Shown: positions 1 to 11,101 of the stretch, piece by piece | Layout of the letters: every line of letters begins with the position of its first letter | Numbering within the stretch: the first letter of the stretch is position 1 | From: Gnetum montanum | Taxonomy: Eukaryota; Streptophyta; Gnetopsida; Gnetales; Gnetaceae | Direction of reading: 5' to 3' | Length of the DNA stretch: 64,000 nucleotides | NCBI GenBank assembly: GCA_015680685.1 | Contig: MNCI01025228.1 | Coordinates: 221,739 to 285,738 of the forward strand | The notes under the pieces: model-generated | Seen by the model: the letters and a program-made list of their open reading frames with translations, nothing else | Databases searched by the model: none | Told to the model about the DNA's origin: nothing | Translations under genes and position numbers: made by a program

Positions 1-1300
1 AGTCGTTGCATAATTTCATCTTTGGTTAGCTTAGATCAAACCCCATCCCCTAGATTAGTCCCAGCTTTAACCTTACCCTTCTCCACAGGAGTCCATCGGG
101 GTGGTTTAGGGAACAAAGAAGGGATGGTAGTCTCACCCCCAGGAAGGGTCATTTCCCTTTCTGGAGAAGCACTCACCGTCACTTGCTCTTGGAACTTTTC
201 AAATGCTCTTGAAGCACCAATGACGTCAAGGAATAGCCGAAGGGACTGAGCCTCAATGGCAGAATTCCTATAATATTGACGATAGGTAGTGCTTTCTCAT
301 TTATAGACATGTTTATGGTCTTTCTGTGTCTACCCCCATTCCTGGACACTCGCGCTAAAATCCTTCCAGTCTTAGCTTTTCTGAGCCAAGAGATCCATAT
401 GCATTCGCTGCTCCACCAATTCATGGCTAGCTTGGACATTGTTCTTGACAACCATCCAATAATAGGCATAGTCAACAACAGCCATCCTCCAGTCCTCATT
501 GTTAGTTCCCTAGTCTTGTAGGAATTCGTTTCACGACCTCAAGTCCCCAACCTCTTCACTTAAAGCCATCCTCTTTTTTTCTGACCTTTGCAGTCTCTTC
601 CAAAGGTCTTCATTCACATTTTGAAATTCCCATAAGAAGTGAGTCAAGAATATAGCACATTTATGCATCTCATCGTAAATGTTGTGTGGCACGATGGTCA
701 CCTCCGATGAAGGTTCGGTGGTGTCTAAGTCAATAGGCTCTGACGGATCCCATCTAAGATGAGCTCCTAGTAACATAAAATGCCAGTTAAGCATAATTAG
801 GTAGCATAATGCCATGATGCAATAATCCCTATGTAATGATCACAAAGTACCGACTTCAGGATTGACTCGCTCTAAGCGACCGATCATGTCATTGACGATG
901 CCTTTCAAAAAGGTGAATTTATCAAGAAATTCGCCCCAAGACCGGGTTGCCACTGTTGATAGGTGCACGCTCTGATCACCTATTACATAGGATAAATTAC
1001 ATGTGAACACATAACCAAGGCATCATGATGACTAATAAAACCTTCAGAAGTAGTAGCGTAAAGTTTCCCGTTCAACCAAAGCTAATTTCAACAAGTGCCA
1101 AAACACTTACCTCTTCAAGTTCCAGCTGAAAGAACTTCGGCATCCTCTACCGCTCCTTCCTCTTCACGCACAAGAGCCTGTGCACAACTCATTTTATTTA
1201 CTAGGGCATCCTCTTCCAAGATTGGGGCCCCTTCTCCATGCTGCAAAACTATAGCCCCTGTTTTAGGGGTCAACCGCTCCACAACCTTCTTCTTCACTGT
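1..1300 (-). pseudogene. Exons 5-7 of the antisense gene, acidic then helical C-terminal part, copy 1
   Basis: Exon 5 (about 1111-1300) is short and acidic (EEDALVNK, REEEGAVEDAE). Exon 6 (about 852-979) encodes FLDKFTFLKGIVNDMI, matching copy 2. Exon 7 (from 766) encodes WDPSEPIDLD, then NIYDEMHKCA, VNEDLWKRLQR and a helical region with QDWKDFSASVQEWG, the same order as copy 2. The last part reaches LTKDEIMQR near position 1 and leaves the window. Stops include a TAG at 330-332, which copy 2 shares. Exon 5 and 6 boundaries are approximate because the acceptors are weak. Confidence 0.5.
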
Positions 1301-1413
1301 CACCCGATATAATTAGTTAACACAGGATTTCACTCTTGTTCAACAAATATTACGCTATACAAGTACATATTTACATAGCATAATTATAACCATTAATACA
1401 TTTTTCTACTTAC

Positions 1414-2463
1414 CAGCTGGAGGATTAATCCTCTTAAATCTAACCTACACCTTCTTTCCCACGCCACCTGCTAGCTCGGCAGTTTTCTTGGTCAAGCGAG
1501 GCTTCTTCTGTAGCACTGATGAATCCACTATTTCAGCTGCCAAATTCTTCCCTCTTGACACATATCTAGTGTAGGAAGGGAGCACCCCACCCACGCTATC
1601 TTGACCCCATGTTCGAGGTGCCACCATATTCTTAGTCTTTACTGATAACGACTCCTCGATTCCTTCAGGAGGATCTTGCGACTGGGTAGTGCTGAAAACA
1701 TGGGAGATCCATGATTTGAAAATCTGGCTGCGGTCTTGTTGCATCCAAAACCCATTCCTTTGGACTACCAAAAATTCAGTGAAATGCTGGAAGAAAGCTA
1801 TAAATAAGGCAAAATGCACATTAAAACGGGATTCGATCTTCTTATGAAGCTTGACCATTTCAACGTGTAAACCTTCGGCAAAATAGCTCGTCCAATTGAA
1901 CCGGGTCCCTTCCTCCATGACCTCTTGCATAATCTACATCTATTCTATGGTGAAGAACCTCCCTTACAAGAGTTTCTTGGGGAAAGCTTAGGCTCAAAAA
2001 AGAGGATAAATAGTATTAGCCACCTCCAACTTGATTCTATTAGCAAGGATCCCCTTAGTCTCCTTCTTAACTCCTAGCCACTTCTCTATCTCTTCCTGGC
2101 ACTTAGAACTCCTCTTCATCTTTTTCTCTATAGGAAAACCATCGGAGGGGATGCCGAAGAGGTTAGCAAATAGTTGAGCATCTATATCAAAATGCACATG
2201 CACGTTACATACACATATGCAAAGATGCTCAGCCTCTTCACTGAAGGAGTTGGCTAGAGTCAACATTTCACCCGCAGTAACATCAGGGGTTATGGACAAG
2301 AACAGGTCCATCAGTCTAGCCTCCTGAAGGTTATTGGTCAACACAACTAGATTTTCTCTATGGCCATGCCAGCACTGTGTCTCCTTTATGTCACCATAAC
2401 AGAAGAAGATATTGTTGGCATCGCAACCAGAGGCCCTGATCATAACTTCTCGTGATTCCCTGA
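1414..2463 (-). pseudogene. Exon 4 of the antisense gene, conserved central domain of unknown function, copy 1
   Basis: This 1050-nt exon holds two open stretches in the same frame (2473-1994 and 1930-1445) separated by several stops. Conserved words shared with copy 2 include ETQ-W, LMDLFL, DAQLFANLFGIPSDG (copy 2: DQLFVDLFNVPSDG), REVMEEG/QEVMEEG, GLHVEMVKL and a run ending in FLVVQ. The layout resembles the domain of retroelement-associated plant proteins often called putative plant transposon protein, but I am not certain of that match. The donor GTAAGT lies at 1413-1408. A basic stretch (KKPRLTKKTAEL) near the end could be a nuclear signal. Confidence 0.5.
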
Positions 2464-2572
2464 CTGCTGACATAAAACAACAGTTAAGTCAAGATAACGC
2501 AAAAAATAAAACAACTTTATACATCACTACAACTAATGACATTGTGCACTTGATCATTATAATAAAGTTTAC

Positions 2573-3988
2573 CAGGCCCAAATGGCAAAGGAAACGGAGA
2601 GATTTTCCTTTGCACGTCTGCGACGGTGAGGGGAGGGTCCAATGTCCACTCCCTATCCAACCATCCGAGTTTCTTACATTTGGTGAAGAATTCAGCATAG
2701 CGGATAGGATACTCTGGGATTTCGAAGGCCAGTTATCCCATGACACCAGCTCATACATTACTAATGGAAGTAAATTCCCTTATGGCCCTTTCAGTTAGAG
2801 ACAATGTATCATTATCGCCCAACAGACCACTATCATTGATAAAAAACCTACACCATACAAGATAGCATATTACGAATTTACCCTTAGTAAAAATTTAAAT
2901 AGTAGTTAGCCTATTACAATGTTGCAAAAGGAAACAAAAACTTACCCGCCTGCATAGTACACAATGCTAGGTGGATTCTGAAAGTAGGTTTCGAGATGCC
3001 AGGACACGAACAAAGTGTTATAGGCATGATAACAGTTAAACCTAGGCATATCCCAAATCCAAATCAAACTCCTTAAACCTTTGATGCTCTATTCACGGTC
3101 TTGCACTTGCGCAATTTCAATAGCACCATCTATCAAAAAAGTCAAAATGCCTTGCATCGACCCAACCAGCAACGTCTCTAAAATAACAGTAGCTATTTTG
3201 CCTGGTAAATGTGACCAGATGATTACGCTGTAGTTACAAAGCAAAAATTGCAAAAACTCCTGTGCACCCCTTTGGAACCATACTGCCTCCTCCTTTATAC
3301 AAGTGTGAGGAGAAGGAACATTGGCCACAGGACTATGTAAGCAACATAGAACACCCACGATGTCCAAAATGATTAAGATGGGCTTTAGCATAATACTGTG
3401 CAGTAAAATGCATTACTATTAGATAAACCATTTAGACATGAATATTCATCACGCTACCTTAGGGTTCTTTCTATACCCAGAAAATTACAAATTATATTGG
3501 AGGCACCTGGCCAAAATTTCTCAAACCCTTGCAATAGCTCAAGGTATGTCCCTGATAATGGCGATGAAAGCAACACTGCGTATTCCTCTAGCGTAACTTG
3601 TGATTATTACAGAAAAAAAAACCTGATTACACTATGCATGCTTGGATTTTTTCCATTTATACATTACATTTGCACAATACTGCTCAATATTACCCAAACC
3701 TCCGTGACAATACAAAGTCTGCCTCTAATGGTAATATAACAAATTACAATAGCCCAATCTTCCTAAATTGATATTAACACCTGATGCAACATACACACTC
3801 GAAACAGATACGACCACGATATTGTAAATAAGAACAACAATAGTGCAAAAAGGGTGAAAGGAGACTTATCGGTTAAAGGGAGTAACCTCCAGAGCTTCAA
3901 CTCTGGCCTATAAAACCTACTGCAAACTCTCCTATACCCTGTCAATCTTTGCTAATTTGGCATTCTTCCCTTTGACCTTTGGTGCCAT
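2573..3988 (-). pseudogene. Exons 1-3 of the antisense gene, FCP1/NIF-like HAD phosphatase-type domain, copy 1
   Basis: Exon 1 encodes a short basic start (MAPKVKGKNAKLAKI). Exon 2 has LKPILIILDIVGVLC, like the DxDGxL motif I of FCP1/SCP-type HAD phosphatases, then FLQFLLCNYSVIIWSHL, like their motif II region (E-F-L ... V-x-I-W-S), and then NTLFVSW followed by NPP, where family members have N-T-L-L-I-D-D-S...NP. Exon 3 continues with FINDSGLLGDNDTL. The second acid of motif I is V, and the DD pair of the last motif is replaced. The fold is plausible but catalysis is not. There is a TAG at 3089-3091 and a TAA at 2733-2735. The family call rests on motif recognition only. Confidence 0.5.
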
Positions 3989-4601
3989 AGTTGCGATTGA
4001 ACAAAATCTTCATAAAATCATTTGTTTACGCCTTGTTCTCACTTCATTCTTGCTATACCCAAATCCAAATTCATGATATCTATGACCTCTTTTGAGCAGA
4101 ACCACTGGTTTATAAATGAAATGCTTGAAACTAACTGTTTCTTTTTGCCCGATCAATACGGAAGCTTCCCGAAATGCTAGTGTCAGTATGACATGAAACG
4201 CGAAGATCAGGGCATTAATTTTGTTGATATCGCATGAGTTGCAGTCCAAAATGACCCTAAACTAATGCATAGTTATCACCTCGTAAATTAGCCACATTAA
4301 TTACAGCCTGTACAAAAAATTTAAAATTACTTATTTCGATACACTAGACACGCCACGTTACGTCCTTTACCCTACTTTATAGACGTTTCATGCTAGCATC
4401 TAGAAAGCCTGGCTCATCATTTTTTTTCTTATAAACTATGCGTATTTGTAATGGTCCACTAAGACTTTAAACTGGAAGCTTCTCTAGCACGCAATTCTAA
4501 CTCTTATTCTTTGAACGGATTGGCAGAAAAAGAAACAATGTAACAACTTCCATTTTTGGCATTTTCTCCTTTTTCTCTTCTTTTTGTAGGACAATTGGAA
4601 A
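3989..4601. other. Spacer between antisense gene start and pol, copy 1
   Basis: About 0.6 kb separates the divergently oriented start of the antisense gene and the first recognisable pol codons. No coding signal is seen. It should hold the antisense gene's promoter; no convincing TATA box was picked out. ORFs here on the minus strand (4010-4249, 4484-4828) do not match anything and the latter is the complement of pol. Confidence 0.45.
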
Positions 4602-4899
4602 ATGGATGCAGCTTTATCCGCATCGCTAACCTTGGCAGGCCCATATGGGGAGACCATTAGACAACTTAATCGTGCGTTGATAGAAACATACCCTTCCCTT
4701 TGTGGCACAACCATAGCAACATCGGAAATATCTCTAGATTGGCCAGAACATCTGGCCTGGACTCTAGAATTGGAAGCTAGTGATGTGACCGAGGACCCTC
4801 TTGATGAGAACCCTGTGGTTACGCACAAAGGTGAAAATCAAACCCTTAGAGTTAGTTCCCTCCTAAACCAATAGATGCAGAGTGGCATAATGCAAGTAC

Positions 4900-5830
4900 T
4901 CCAAGACAACACTGTTGTATTTGCATGGTCGTATGAAGACATGCTAAGATTAGACCTGAGATTAATATAGCAGAACATAATTCTAGACCCACGCATCAAG
5001 GAAATTAGATAGAAGGCACAAAAGATTAAGCCATAAATTACGCTAGTAGTGCATAATGAAATCACTAAACTACATCAGGCTGGTTTTATTCGCGTGGTTG
5101 ATTACACAAATTGGGTGTTCAACATTGTGGTTGTCTCTAAGAAAACGGGGGGAATACGCATCTGCATAGATTTTCAGGATCTGAAAAAGGCCACAATTAA
5201 GGATAATTTCCTATTACTGAGTATCGACCAACTGATTGATACAACTTCTGGTCATGTGCTTCTATCCTTTATGTATGGCTTTTTAGGTTATAATCAAATC
5301 TGTATTAACCTCATCAGCAATTGACCACAACATTCATGATGCCTTGGGGGACCTTCTGTTATACTATGATGCCTTTCGGGCTAGAAAATGCCGAAGCAAT
5401 GTATCAATGAGCCATGACGTACATTTTTAGCGATTACCTCTTAGGGAAAGTGAATGACTACGTAGATGACATAGCTGTCAAATCCATAAAGTTGGAAGAT
5501 CATTCAGAAAACATGGAGTTAGTCCTTAAATGATGCCTCAAGTACAATCTACGACTCAACCCAAAGAAATGTGTATTCAGGGTCAGAACCGGATGGATGT
5601 TGGGGTTTACAGTATCAAAAATTGGCATCCGAGTTGACCCCGACAAGGTTAAAGCCATCGTTGATTTAACACCACCTATAAACCTCAAGGAATTACATGG
5701 GTTGCATGGTAGATTACAATTTATCAGGCAGTTCATTTCGAGGTTAATGGATAAATTATATCCCATGCAGCATCTCCTTAAAAAGGGTGTTAATTTTGAA
5801 TGGACTAATGACTACCAGCATGCATTTGAT
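4900..5830 (+). pseudogene. Reverse transcriptase domain, Tat copy 1
   Basis: The pieces follow the RT palm and fingers: HNEITKLHQAGFI, KKTGGIRICIDFQDL, SIDQLID, then after a frame change NDYVDDIAVKS at about 5455-5490, which carries the catalytic YVDD box, then LNPKKCVFRV and MLGFTVSKIGIRVDPDKVKA, the typical post-catalytic segment. The family copies RNA into DNA in the virus-like particle. Frame breaks near 5320 and stops around 5400-5530 exclude activity. Confidence 0.8.
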
Positions 5831-5859
5831 AACCTAAAAAAGAAGTTGCAACACTTACC

Positions 5860-6270
5860 AATGGTTTTCCCACCACAAAGGGATCAGCCTTTTTACATTT
5901 ATCTAGAAAACTCAAACATGTCTATAGCTGCGTCACTTTGCCAAAAAAGGAATGATGGGTCAAAAGCCCCTATCTACTATCTCAGTCATGCTCTATTTTC
6001 ATACGAAGCAAAGTATAATGAAGTAGAGCGTAACTATTTGGCATTAGTTTTTGCACTTAAAAAATGTAGGCACTATCTTTTCCGTAGCCAAGTCAACATA
6101 ATTTGCAAAAATAATGTTCTGTGGGCTATCTCAAACAACTTGTATGAGAGTAGTAGGATAGCTTGTTGGAAAGCTATCACAGCTGAATTTAACTTACGTT
6201 ATGTTGGCCAATCATCCACTAAAGGTCAAGCCATAGCTAACCAACTTAAGGCATCACCTATTAAAGACTA
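5860..6270 (+). pseudogene. RNase H domain, Tat copy 1
   Basis: AASLCQKRNDG...APIYYLSHAL, YNEVERNYLALVFALKKC and HYLFRSQVNIICKNNVL match the RNase H that follows RT in Ty3/gypsy elements. The E of NEVE and the LAL-FA-KK helix are kept; the D of the usual V-x-TDH/D motif is replaced by KNN. The piece sits in one frame with the end of RT (5597-6271). Confidence 0.75.
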
Positions 6271-6289
6271 AGCTACGATAGAGCCATAA

Positions 6290-6892
6290 TTTCTAGATGA
6301 GCATATACATAGTTTAAGCCCATTATCGATAGGCCTCGAAGCTATGTTATACTTCGACGGAGCTTCGACTACTAGAGGTGGTAGTGCTGCCGCTGTTATT
6401 ATGCTCTCCCCTGAGGATGTGCATCCACTAGCTTACCACTTGACCTTCCCTTGTACGAACAATGTGATAGAGTATGAGGAACTCCTTAGAGGATTGTTGA
6501 CAGCTAGGGAACTTAATGTTCAACACCTGGCAGTCCAAGGTGATTCGATGCTCGTCATAAATCAAATCACAAGAGTCTATGCCTGCAAAGCTATACATCT
6601 ACAACGCTACTATGATATGGCTAAAGATCTCCTAAAATAATTTACGATGATCAATGCCCAACACATGCCACGCAATGAAAACACTGTGGCCGATGCACTG
6701 GCCACACTGGCACTAAACATGCCACCACATTTGTTTGTTACTTGGCCTACTTTAATGATGGAATGTATAGATCCCATCATTCAAGTGGTGCCAATCTCTA
6801 CATTAAACACGAGAGGAATGCTAGAATGGTACGACAAGATTAAGACTTACCTTCTGCATGGCGAACAACTGCACGAGCTAACACATGTATAG
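6290..6892 (+). pseudogene. Archaeal-type RNase H (second RNase H), Tat copy 1
   Basis: The domain has the acidic set expected of this family: D in YFDGAST (about 6350), E in NVIEYEELLRGL (about 6470), D in VQGDSMLVINQI (about 6540) and D in NTVADALATLAL (about 6690). One TAA at 6638-6640 splits it into two stretches in the same frame. The Tat lineage carries this extra domain between RNase H and integrase, so this is the main evidence for the lineage call. The segment after 6715 leads to integrase. Confidence 0.82.
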
Positions 6893-8051
6893 AAGGATAT
6901 AGTATGCAAGCGTGCTAGGCAATACGTCATCATTGGAGAAAGTACTCTCTATAGATGCTCTTTCGATGGGGTATTGCTAACTTGTGTTAATAATGACCAA
7001 GCACAATGAATAGTTAGCAAAGTCCATGAGGGGTTGTGTGGAGGACACGTAACCCCACAAGCCATGGTCGCTAAAATCAAACACTTAGGGTACTATTGGC
7101 CATACATGGAAAAGGACTGCCTTACCAAAGTTAAGATGTATGACATGTGACAATGTTACGTAAATCTAATACACGTGTCACCAATAGAGTTACACAGTAT
7201 TCCAATAATGGGGACTAGATACTATAGGTCCCATCATGCCTAAGTCTTCCACAGGACATAGTTTCATTATCACCACCACTAAGTATTTCACGAAGTGGGT
7301 TCAGGCTATCCCCTTACAAAAGATTACATCTCAACAGGTTTGCCATTTCATCTTAGACAATATAGTAACTAGATTTGGACTTCCTATGACTATTGTGACC
7401 AACAATGGACCACAATTTAGCAGTGCTGAAACCAAATCTTTTTGTGATAACTTGGGTATCAAGCAATCATTTTCTTCATCCTGTTACCTGCAAGAAAATG
7501 GTCAAGTAGAAGAAACAAACAAAGTAACTATCAATCTACTTAAGAAGATGCTTAGTAACAATAAGAAACGATGGCATGAAAAGGTCCTCTACATGCTATG
7601 GGCGTATCGTATGACATGCAGAATAGGTACAAACAGGATGCCCTATAGTCTGGTCTATGGATCCAAAGTAGTGTTTCTCTTAGAATTATAGGTTCCCTCA
7701 TTGCGGATGGTCCTCTCCACAATTATAAATGAGACTCAACACAATGAGTCTAGGATCATGGATTTAGACTCAGTGGAAGAGAAGTGCATCCAGACGCTTG
7801 ATACCATCGAAATATATCAGGACAAACAAAGAAAGAAGCACTGGCATACTCTGCATCAATGATCGATCAAGAAAGGAGACTTAGTTCTCAAGTCCATTCA
7901 TGAACCAGTAGGCAAATTCTCTGCAAACTGGAAAGGCCCCTTCCTGGTCATCAATGCATACGGCAACAAAGCATTCAAGTTAGCGGATATCGATAGCAAT
8001 GAACTACCAAATCCAGTGAATCATCTGTATCTGAAGTGGTACCACATCTAA
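6893..8051 (+). pseudogene. Integrase region, Tat copy 1
   Basis: A zinc-binding-like start (VHEGLCGGH, then HLGYYWPYM) is followed by a core with GHSFIITTTKYFTKWVQA, then FGLPMTIVTNNGPQFSSAE and ENGQVEETNK. The second catalytic D of D,D-35-E is N here (TNNG), while the E is kept. The CxxC pair of the HHCC finger is lost. The C-terminal part has KKGDLVLKSI, KFSANWKGPFLVINAY and NHLYLKWY, the usual end of Tat pol. The 7236-7691 stretch is open but catalytically dead. Confidence 0.8.
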
Positions 8052-8084
8052 GCATCGACTCAACCCAAGCGCAAGGTAACATCA

Positions 8085-8440
8085 TGTCCGCTACGATGTA
8101 AAACTGACAATGTTGTACACATCCACTATGATGTAAAACTGGCATTTCTTGCATGCCTCCGCCACGATACTAAACTGGCAGAATCTTCGATCGTCCGCCA
8201 TGACTTGAAACTGGCAAGGTAAGCATCCATCTACTAAGATGCTAAACCAGCATAGACTTGTCCCTAGGTCACGACATGAAATTGACACCCACAGCATGGT
8301 CTACTAGGATCATAAGCTAGCTCTTCCACCATCTGCTACGACGTAAAACTAGTAGGTTTCAGTCTGCCTAGACATTAAGCTGGGACCATGGTCTGCTGAG
8401 ACTTAAAACTAGCAACAACGGTCAACTAGGACCCAAAACT
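8085..8440 (+). repeat. 3' UTR minisatellite, about 30-39 bp unit, roughly ten degenerate copies
   Basis: The unit begins like TCCGCTACGATGTAAAACTG (8088 onward) and recurs at 30-39 bp with variants such as TCTGCTACGACGTAAAACTA and TCTGCTGAGACTTAAAACTA. Copy 2 has the same unit at the same place (14145-14412, reverse strand). Variable tandem arrays in the 3' UTR are known from the Ogre/Tat group, where they can seed satellites. Confidence 0.75.
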
Positions 8441-9607
8441 AGAATTTGTCAATAGGAAACCCATGAAGCAAGTGAGCATGGTCACTCTTGCACTACATCC
8501 CTACCAGATGGAATGGGTAAGGTATTGGAATAGATGCAATGCCACTACCCCACTGGCATCCTACTGATTCCTCAGATATGCTAAAAGGCATGCTACTGAT
8601 CCCTCAGAGATGTTGCTACGATAGCCACTCTGTAGTTGCAGCTCCTGGGATTAACTTCGCTACTTGGAGCCTCAAAGAAACTATGGCCATCCATGGTTTC
8701 AATAGCCTTCACCTATCATCGTCACCAAATTCTGGTTTAACAGGTTCACCTTACTGGTTCTTTGTCCAGTCGATGGAGCAAGATGAATCTGCCTATCGAT
8801 GGCAGTTTCATGAACTGCGGCATCAACATTGGGATCCTTGCTTTGGTCCCTCTTTTGTGACCTCTACTCTCCTTTTCTCTTTGGATGGCACTTGTTTCAA
8901 TAGCCTCCTTCCATAGCAATTAGGATGATTACTTTTGGCTCTATCTTATGTTTTGCAGGTTATTTGTTACAACAGTGTTGATCGAGAATACACTCATTAG
9001 AAGGCAAGGTGTCACGGTGTCCTGAACTGGCTACCCAGACTAGCCTAGCTACTTGGGAGTGCAAACCCTACCTATCCCTTCATTGAATACCTTACTTTGC
9101 TTTCCCCTTCCCTTATCCTTACAGCTGTTTTTCCCCCTTTCTTTGTTTGTACAGAGTGAACATTAAATCAATTCTTTCACATCGTCATGTCCACGAATAG
9201 GCATAACGCAACTCGCCTCATGGAAGGTAATTTTCCTTTCAAAAAAAAAGGCATAACTCGGCACAATGGATGTAAAACAACTTGTCTAGGCCATGAGGGT
9301 GTAACACAACTCATCCGTGCAAGTCCTTCATACGCAGTATAATAGCGTAACCTTTTGCAAATGCATTAGCGAAAGGACACAATGACTTGTTCATGAAAAA
9401 TTCATGTTCACATGCTTGAGTCTTCCCCAAACCTCCCTCCTCTCACTCTTGTAAAATACCTCCTATACTCTCTCCTTTTGCCATCTCTGCACTTCCAGAT
9501 TTGACAGAGTGACATTTGAGCAGTTGTCAATAAACACTGTTGGTGCCTTTACCTCTCTAGTGTTTTGTATTCTTTGTCGACGTCTTTCACGCAAGCCCTC
9601 TAAACGT
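8441..9607 (+). other. Rest of the 3' untranslated region, copy 1
   Basis: About 1.2 kb between minisatellite and polypurine tract. A 125-codon open stretch (8539-8916) has no recognisable domain and no counterpart seen in copy 2, so I treat it as chance. Around 8559-8610 a short direct repeat occurs (ctcagatatgctaaaaggcatgctactgatccctcagagatg, given here as positions 8572-8613). Nothing else is seen. Confidence 0.45.
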
Positions 9608-9624
9608 CAACAAAGAGGGGCCAT
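9608..9624 (+). promoter_or_regulatory. Polypurine tract of Tat copy 1
   Basis: CAACAAAGAGGGGCCAT lies directly before the LTR start TGAAACACTG. Copy 2 has the same purine run (reverse complement of CTAGCCCCTCTTTG at 13556-13569) next to its 3' LTR. It primes plus-strand DNA synthesis in this class. Confidence 0.75.
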
Positions 9625-9860
9625 TGAAACACTGTGAAAATTTCGAGGCCTTGACAGTTCAGCAAAATCTTGTGATTCAGCCAAGGATTTGCGACAAGAT
9701 GCGACCCAGCAAATTCTCGCTTCAGTTAAGGGTATACTCTGCCATGATACACAGTGCAACGTAATGAACTCCAGAAGACAGAACAAGACAAGGGATGCAC
9801 GACGACAAGCTTTCAACTTTGCAAGTTTTCTATGTTCCAAAAATCTTAACTTTTGGCAAA

Positions 9861-10285
9861 TTACGCTGCATTATGCAACATAGAGTAACGTCATGTGGCA
9901 CAACATAATACCATAAGACAGTCCATCATAACAATAGAAATGATAAAAAAATTTAGAACCTCGGCAATCCAGCAAAATCTCAAGGCTTAAGCAACAATCA
10001 GTAGCTTGCCATACATTTTAGTAATTTCTCTTTTTTAGATAACAGACCAATTATGCTGCATTACGCAGTGTAGCATAATAAATCCCAGAATAATTGAACA
10101 AAAATAAAGGGAGCACAGCGATAGCACGTTTTTACAAGATTTGCCATTTTACGCTAAATTATGCTACACAGTGTAATTTAACATGATGCAGCATAATCCA
10201 GCATGATGCCACGTAATCAAGGAACAGTTGGTCACCGAAGCTCATACAAGAGTGTTTTATGATGCATTATGCCGCTAAGCATAAT
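9861..10285 (+). repeat. Series of four inverted repeats in U3 of Tat copy 1 LTR
   Basis: Positions: 9861-9888 (weak, TTAC/GTAA around TGCATTATGCA), 10051-10078 (TTATGCT/AGCATAA), 10156-10179 (AAATTA/TAATTT) and 10266-10285 (ATTATGC/GCATAAT, 6-nt loop). Copy 2 LTRs also carry four, built from a related but different word (GCTATGCTA). They could form hairpins or bind dimeric factors. Confidence 0.55.
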
Positions 10286-10384
10286 ATAGCATGATGTCAT
10301 AGGCTGCAAATACAAAAGCATCAAGTCAATAGCATCTCGTAAGTACCGGACACGCATCATCTAAACTACATTTTTCTCCTGACC

Positions 10385-10402
10385 CTAGCCTTATAAATAT
10401 CC
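10385..10402 (+). promoter_or_regulatory. TATA box of Tat copy 1 LTR
   Basis: CCTTATAAATATCCC at 10389-10403 aligns with CCTATAAATACC of the copy 2 5' LTR (complement of 28416-28427). The preceding block CTGACCCTAG is conserved as well (copy 2: TCCTAGCC). Transcription should start about 30 bp downstream. Confidence 0.6.
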
Positions 10403-11101
10403 CAGTTGACAACGATCCAAAGGGGGGAAATTTTTTTTTCCTAAGATTGACAAATTTTCTCTGTGAGCGATTTTCTCCTATTGGCAATTGTTGACAACTT
10501 TTGGCAAAGATTGATAAGAGAGCAAAAGAAGATCAGTGATTGTAAGAACATCAGAGGTGATTGGCAAGAACCCTTGATCAGAAACAATTGGTTGACGGAC
10601 ATTCTGCTTCAGGCCTAACCTCCCCATATCCAGATTTTCTAGAACAAGGTAGATCAACCTTTGCCCATTATATCTTTAAATAGCTTTCTTGTTGTTGGCA
10701 CATACTTCGCCTAAACCGAAGTCTTCCTGTAATCATTGTATCCAATATATTTTTTTCTTGAGTTGAATCCCAAATCTTGGGATCTCACGCTTTCTAAATC
10801 CGATCTCTTGTGTCCTATTTATACGAATTTTGCAAATCATTTTAAACTGATTACATCATTTTCAATTACCTTCGAGGTTAACGATATTACATCTTCTCAT
10901 AAAAATTGACATTTCATCATCCAAATATCACCAAAAAAAAAAGATTTTAGTTTTTACTGATCAAGTATGTCCCTGTCTGATTGACAAGACCATTCAAGGC
11001 ACCTCGGATTCGTTCTCTCCAGCACGGCCCTCGCACGAATCTTGAGTTAAAACTGTGTACACAGATTCCCGCTTAGTATCTCCAGCAACTAACATTTTTC
11101 A

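Larger units (their letters stand above)
1..3988 (-). pseudogene. Antisense spliced gene inside Tat copy 1, seven exons visible
   Basis: Read on the minus strand, exons match the plus-strand gene of Tat copy 2 (18546-23339) one by one. Exon 1 is 3870-3988 (ATG at 3988), exon 2 2946-3395, exon 3 2573-2847, exon 4 1414-2463, exon 5 about 1111-1300, exon 6 about 852-979, and exon 7 starts at 766 and leaves the window. Donors are GTAAGT after exons 2, 4 and 5 and GTAAAC after exon 3; the exon 1 donor has decayed to ATAAGT. Acceptors end in CAG or TAG. Exon 1 has 119 nt in both copies and phase is kept across introns 1 and 2. Several in-frame stops make this copy a pseudogene. I do not recognise the full-length protein. 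Confidence 0.72.
4602..8051 (+). pseudogene. pol: pol remnant of Tat copy 1 (RT, RNase H, archaeal-type RNase H, integrase)
   Basis: Polyprotein remnant reading from a pre-RT segment (VFAWSYEDM near 4918 is the usual conserved word before RT in this lineage) to a stop after NHLYLKWYHI at 8051. Domains are in Tat order. At least ten in-frame stops and several frame changes interrupt it. No protease precedes RT here: protease and gag should lie upstream of the antisense gene, outside the window, as in copy 2. It corresponds to 14433-17900 of copy 2. Confidence 0.82.
1..11101 (+). mobile_element. Ty3/gypsy Tat-lineage LTR retrotransposon, copy 1, 5'-truncated by the window edge
   Basis: Visible in order are an antisense gene (1-3988, minus), pol with RT, RNase H, a second archaeal-type RNase H and integrase (4602-8051), a minisatellite 3' UTR, a polypurine tract at 9611-9621 and a 3' LTR at 9625-11101. 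The second RNase H between RNase H and integrase is diagnostic of the Tat lineage. The 5' LTR, gag and protease should lie left of position 1. The LTR end was placed by comparison with copy 2 (11832-29421). Many stops in pol show that the element is dead. The two copies differ a lot in sequence, so they are old relatives rather than a recent duplication. Confidence 0.85.
9625..11101 (+). repeat. 3' LTR of Tat copy 1 (about 1.48 kb)
   Basis: It starts TGAAACACTGTGAAAATTTC and ends AACTAACATTTTTCA. Both ends align with the LTRs of copy 2: the start with the complement of 13540-13555, and the last 150 bp (TTGACAAGACCATTCAAGGC and the following block) with the complement of 27900-28030. A TATA box lies at 10391 and four inverted repeats lie in the first 700 bp. 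Sequence is strongly diverged from copy 2. Confidence 0.8.

Noticed and set aside
8085-8440. CRISPR-like spacing of repeats and variable parts
   Set aside because: Units are degenerate and of uneven length, in a plant retroelement 3' UTR; a minisatellite explains them.
8539-8916. 125-codon ORF after Tat copy 1 pol
   Set aside because: No domain, no counterpart in copy 2, and it lies in the 3' UTR; probably chance.
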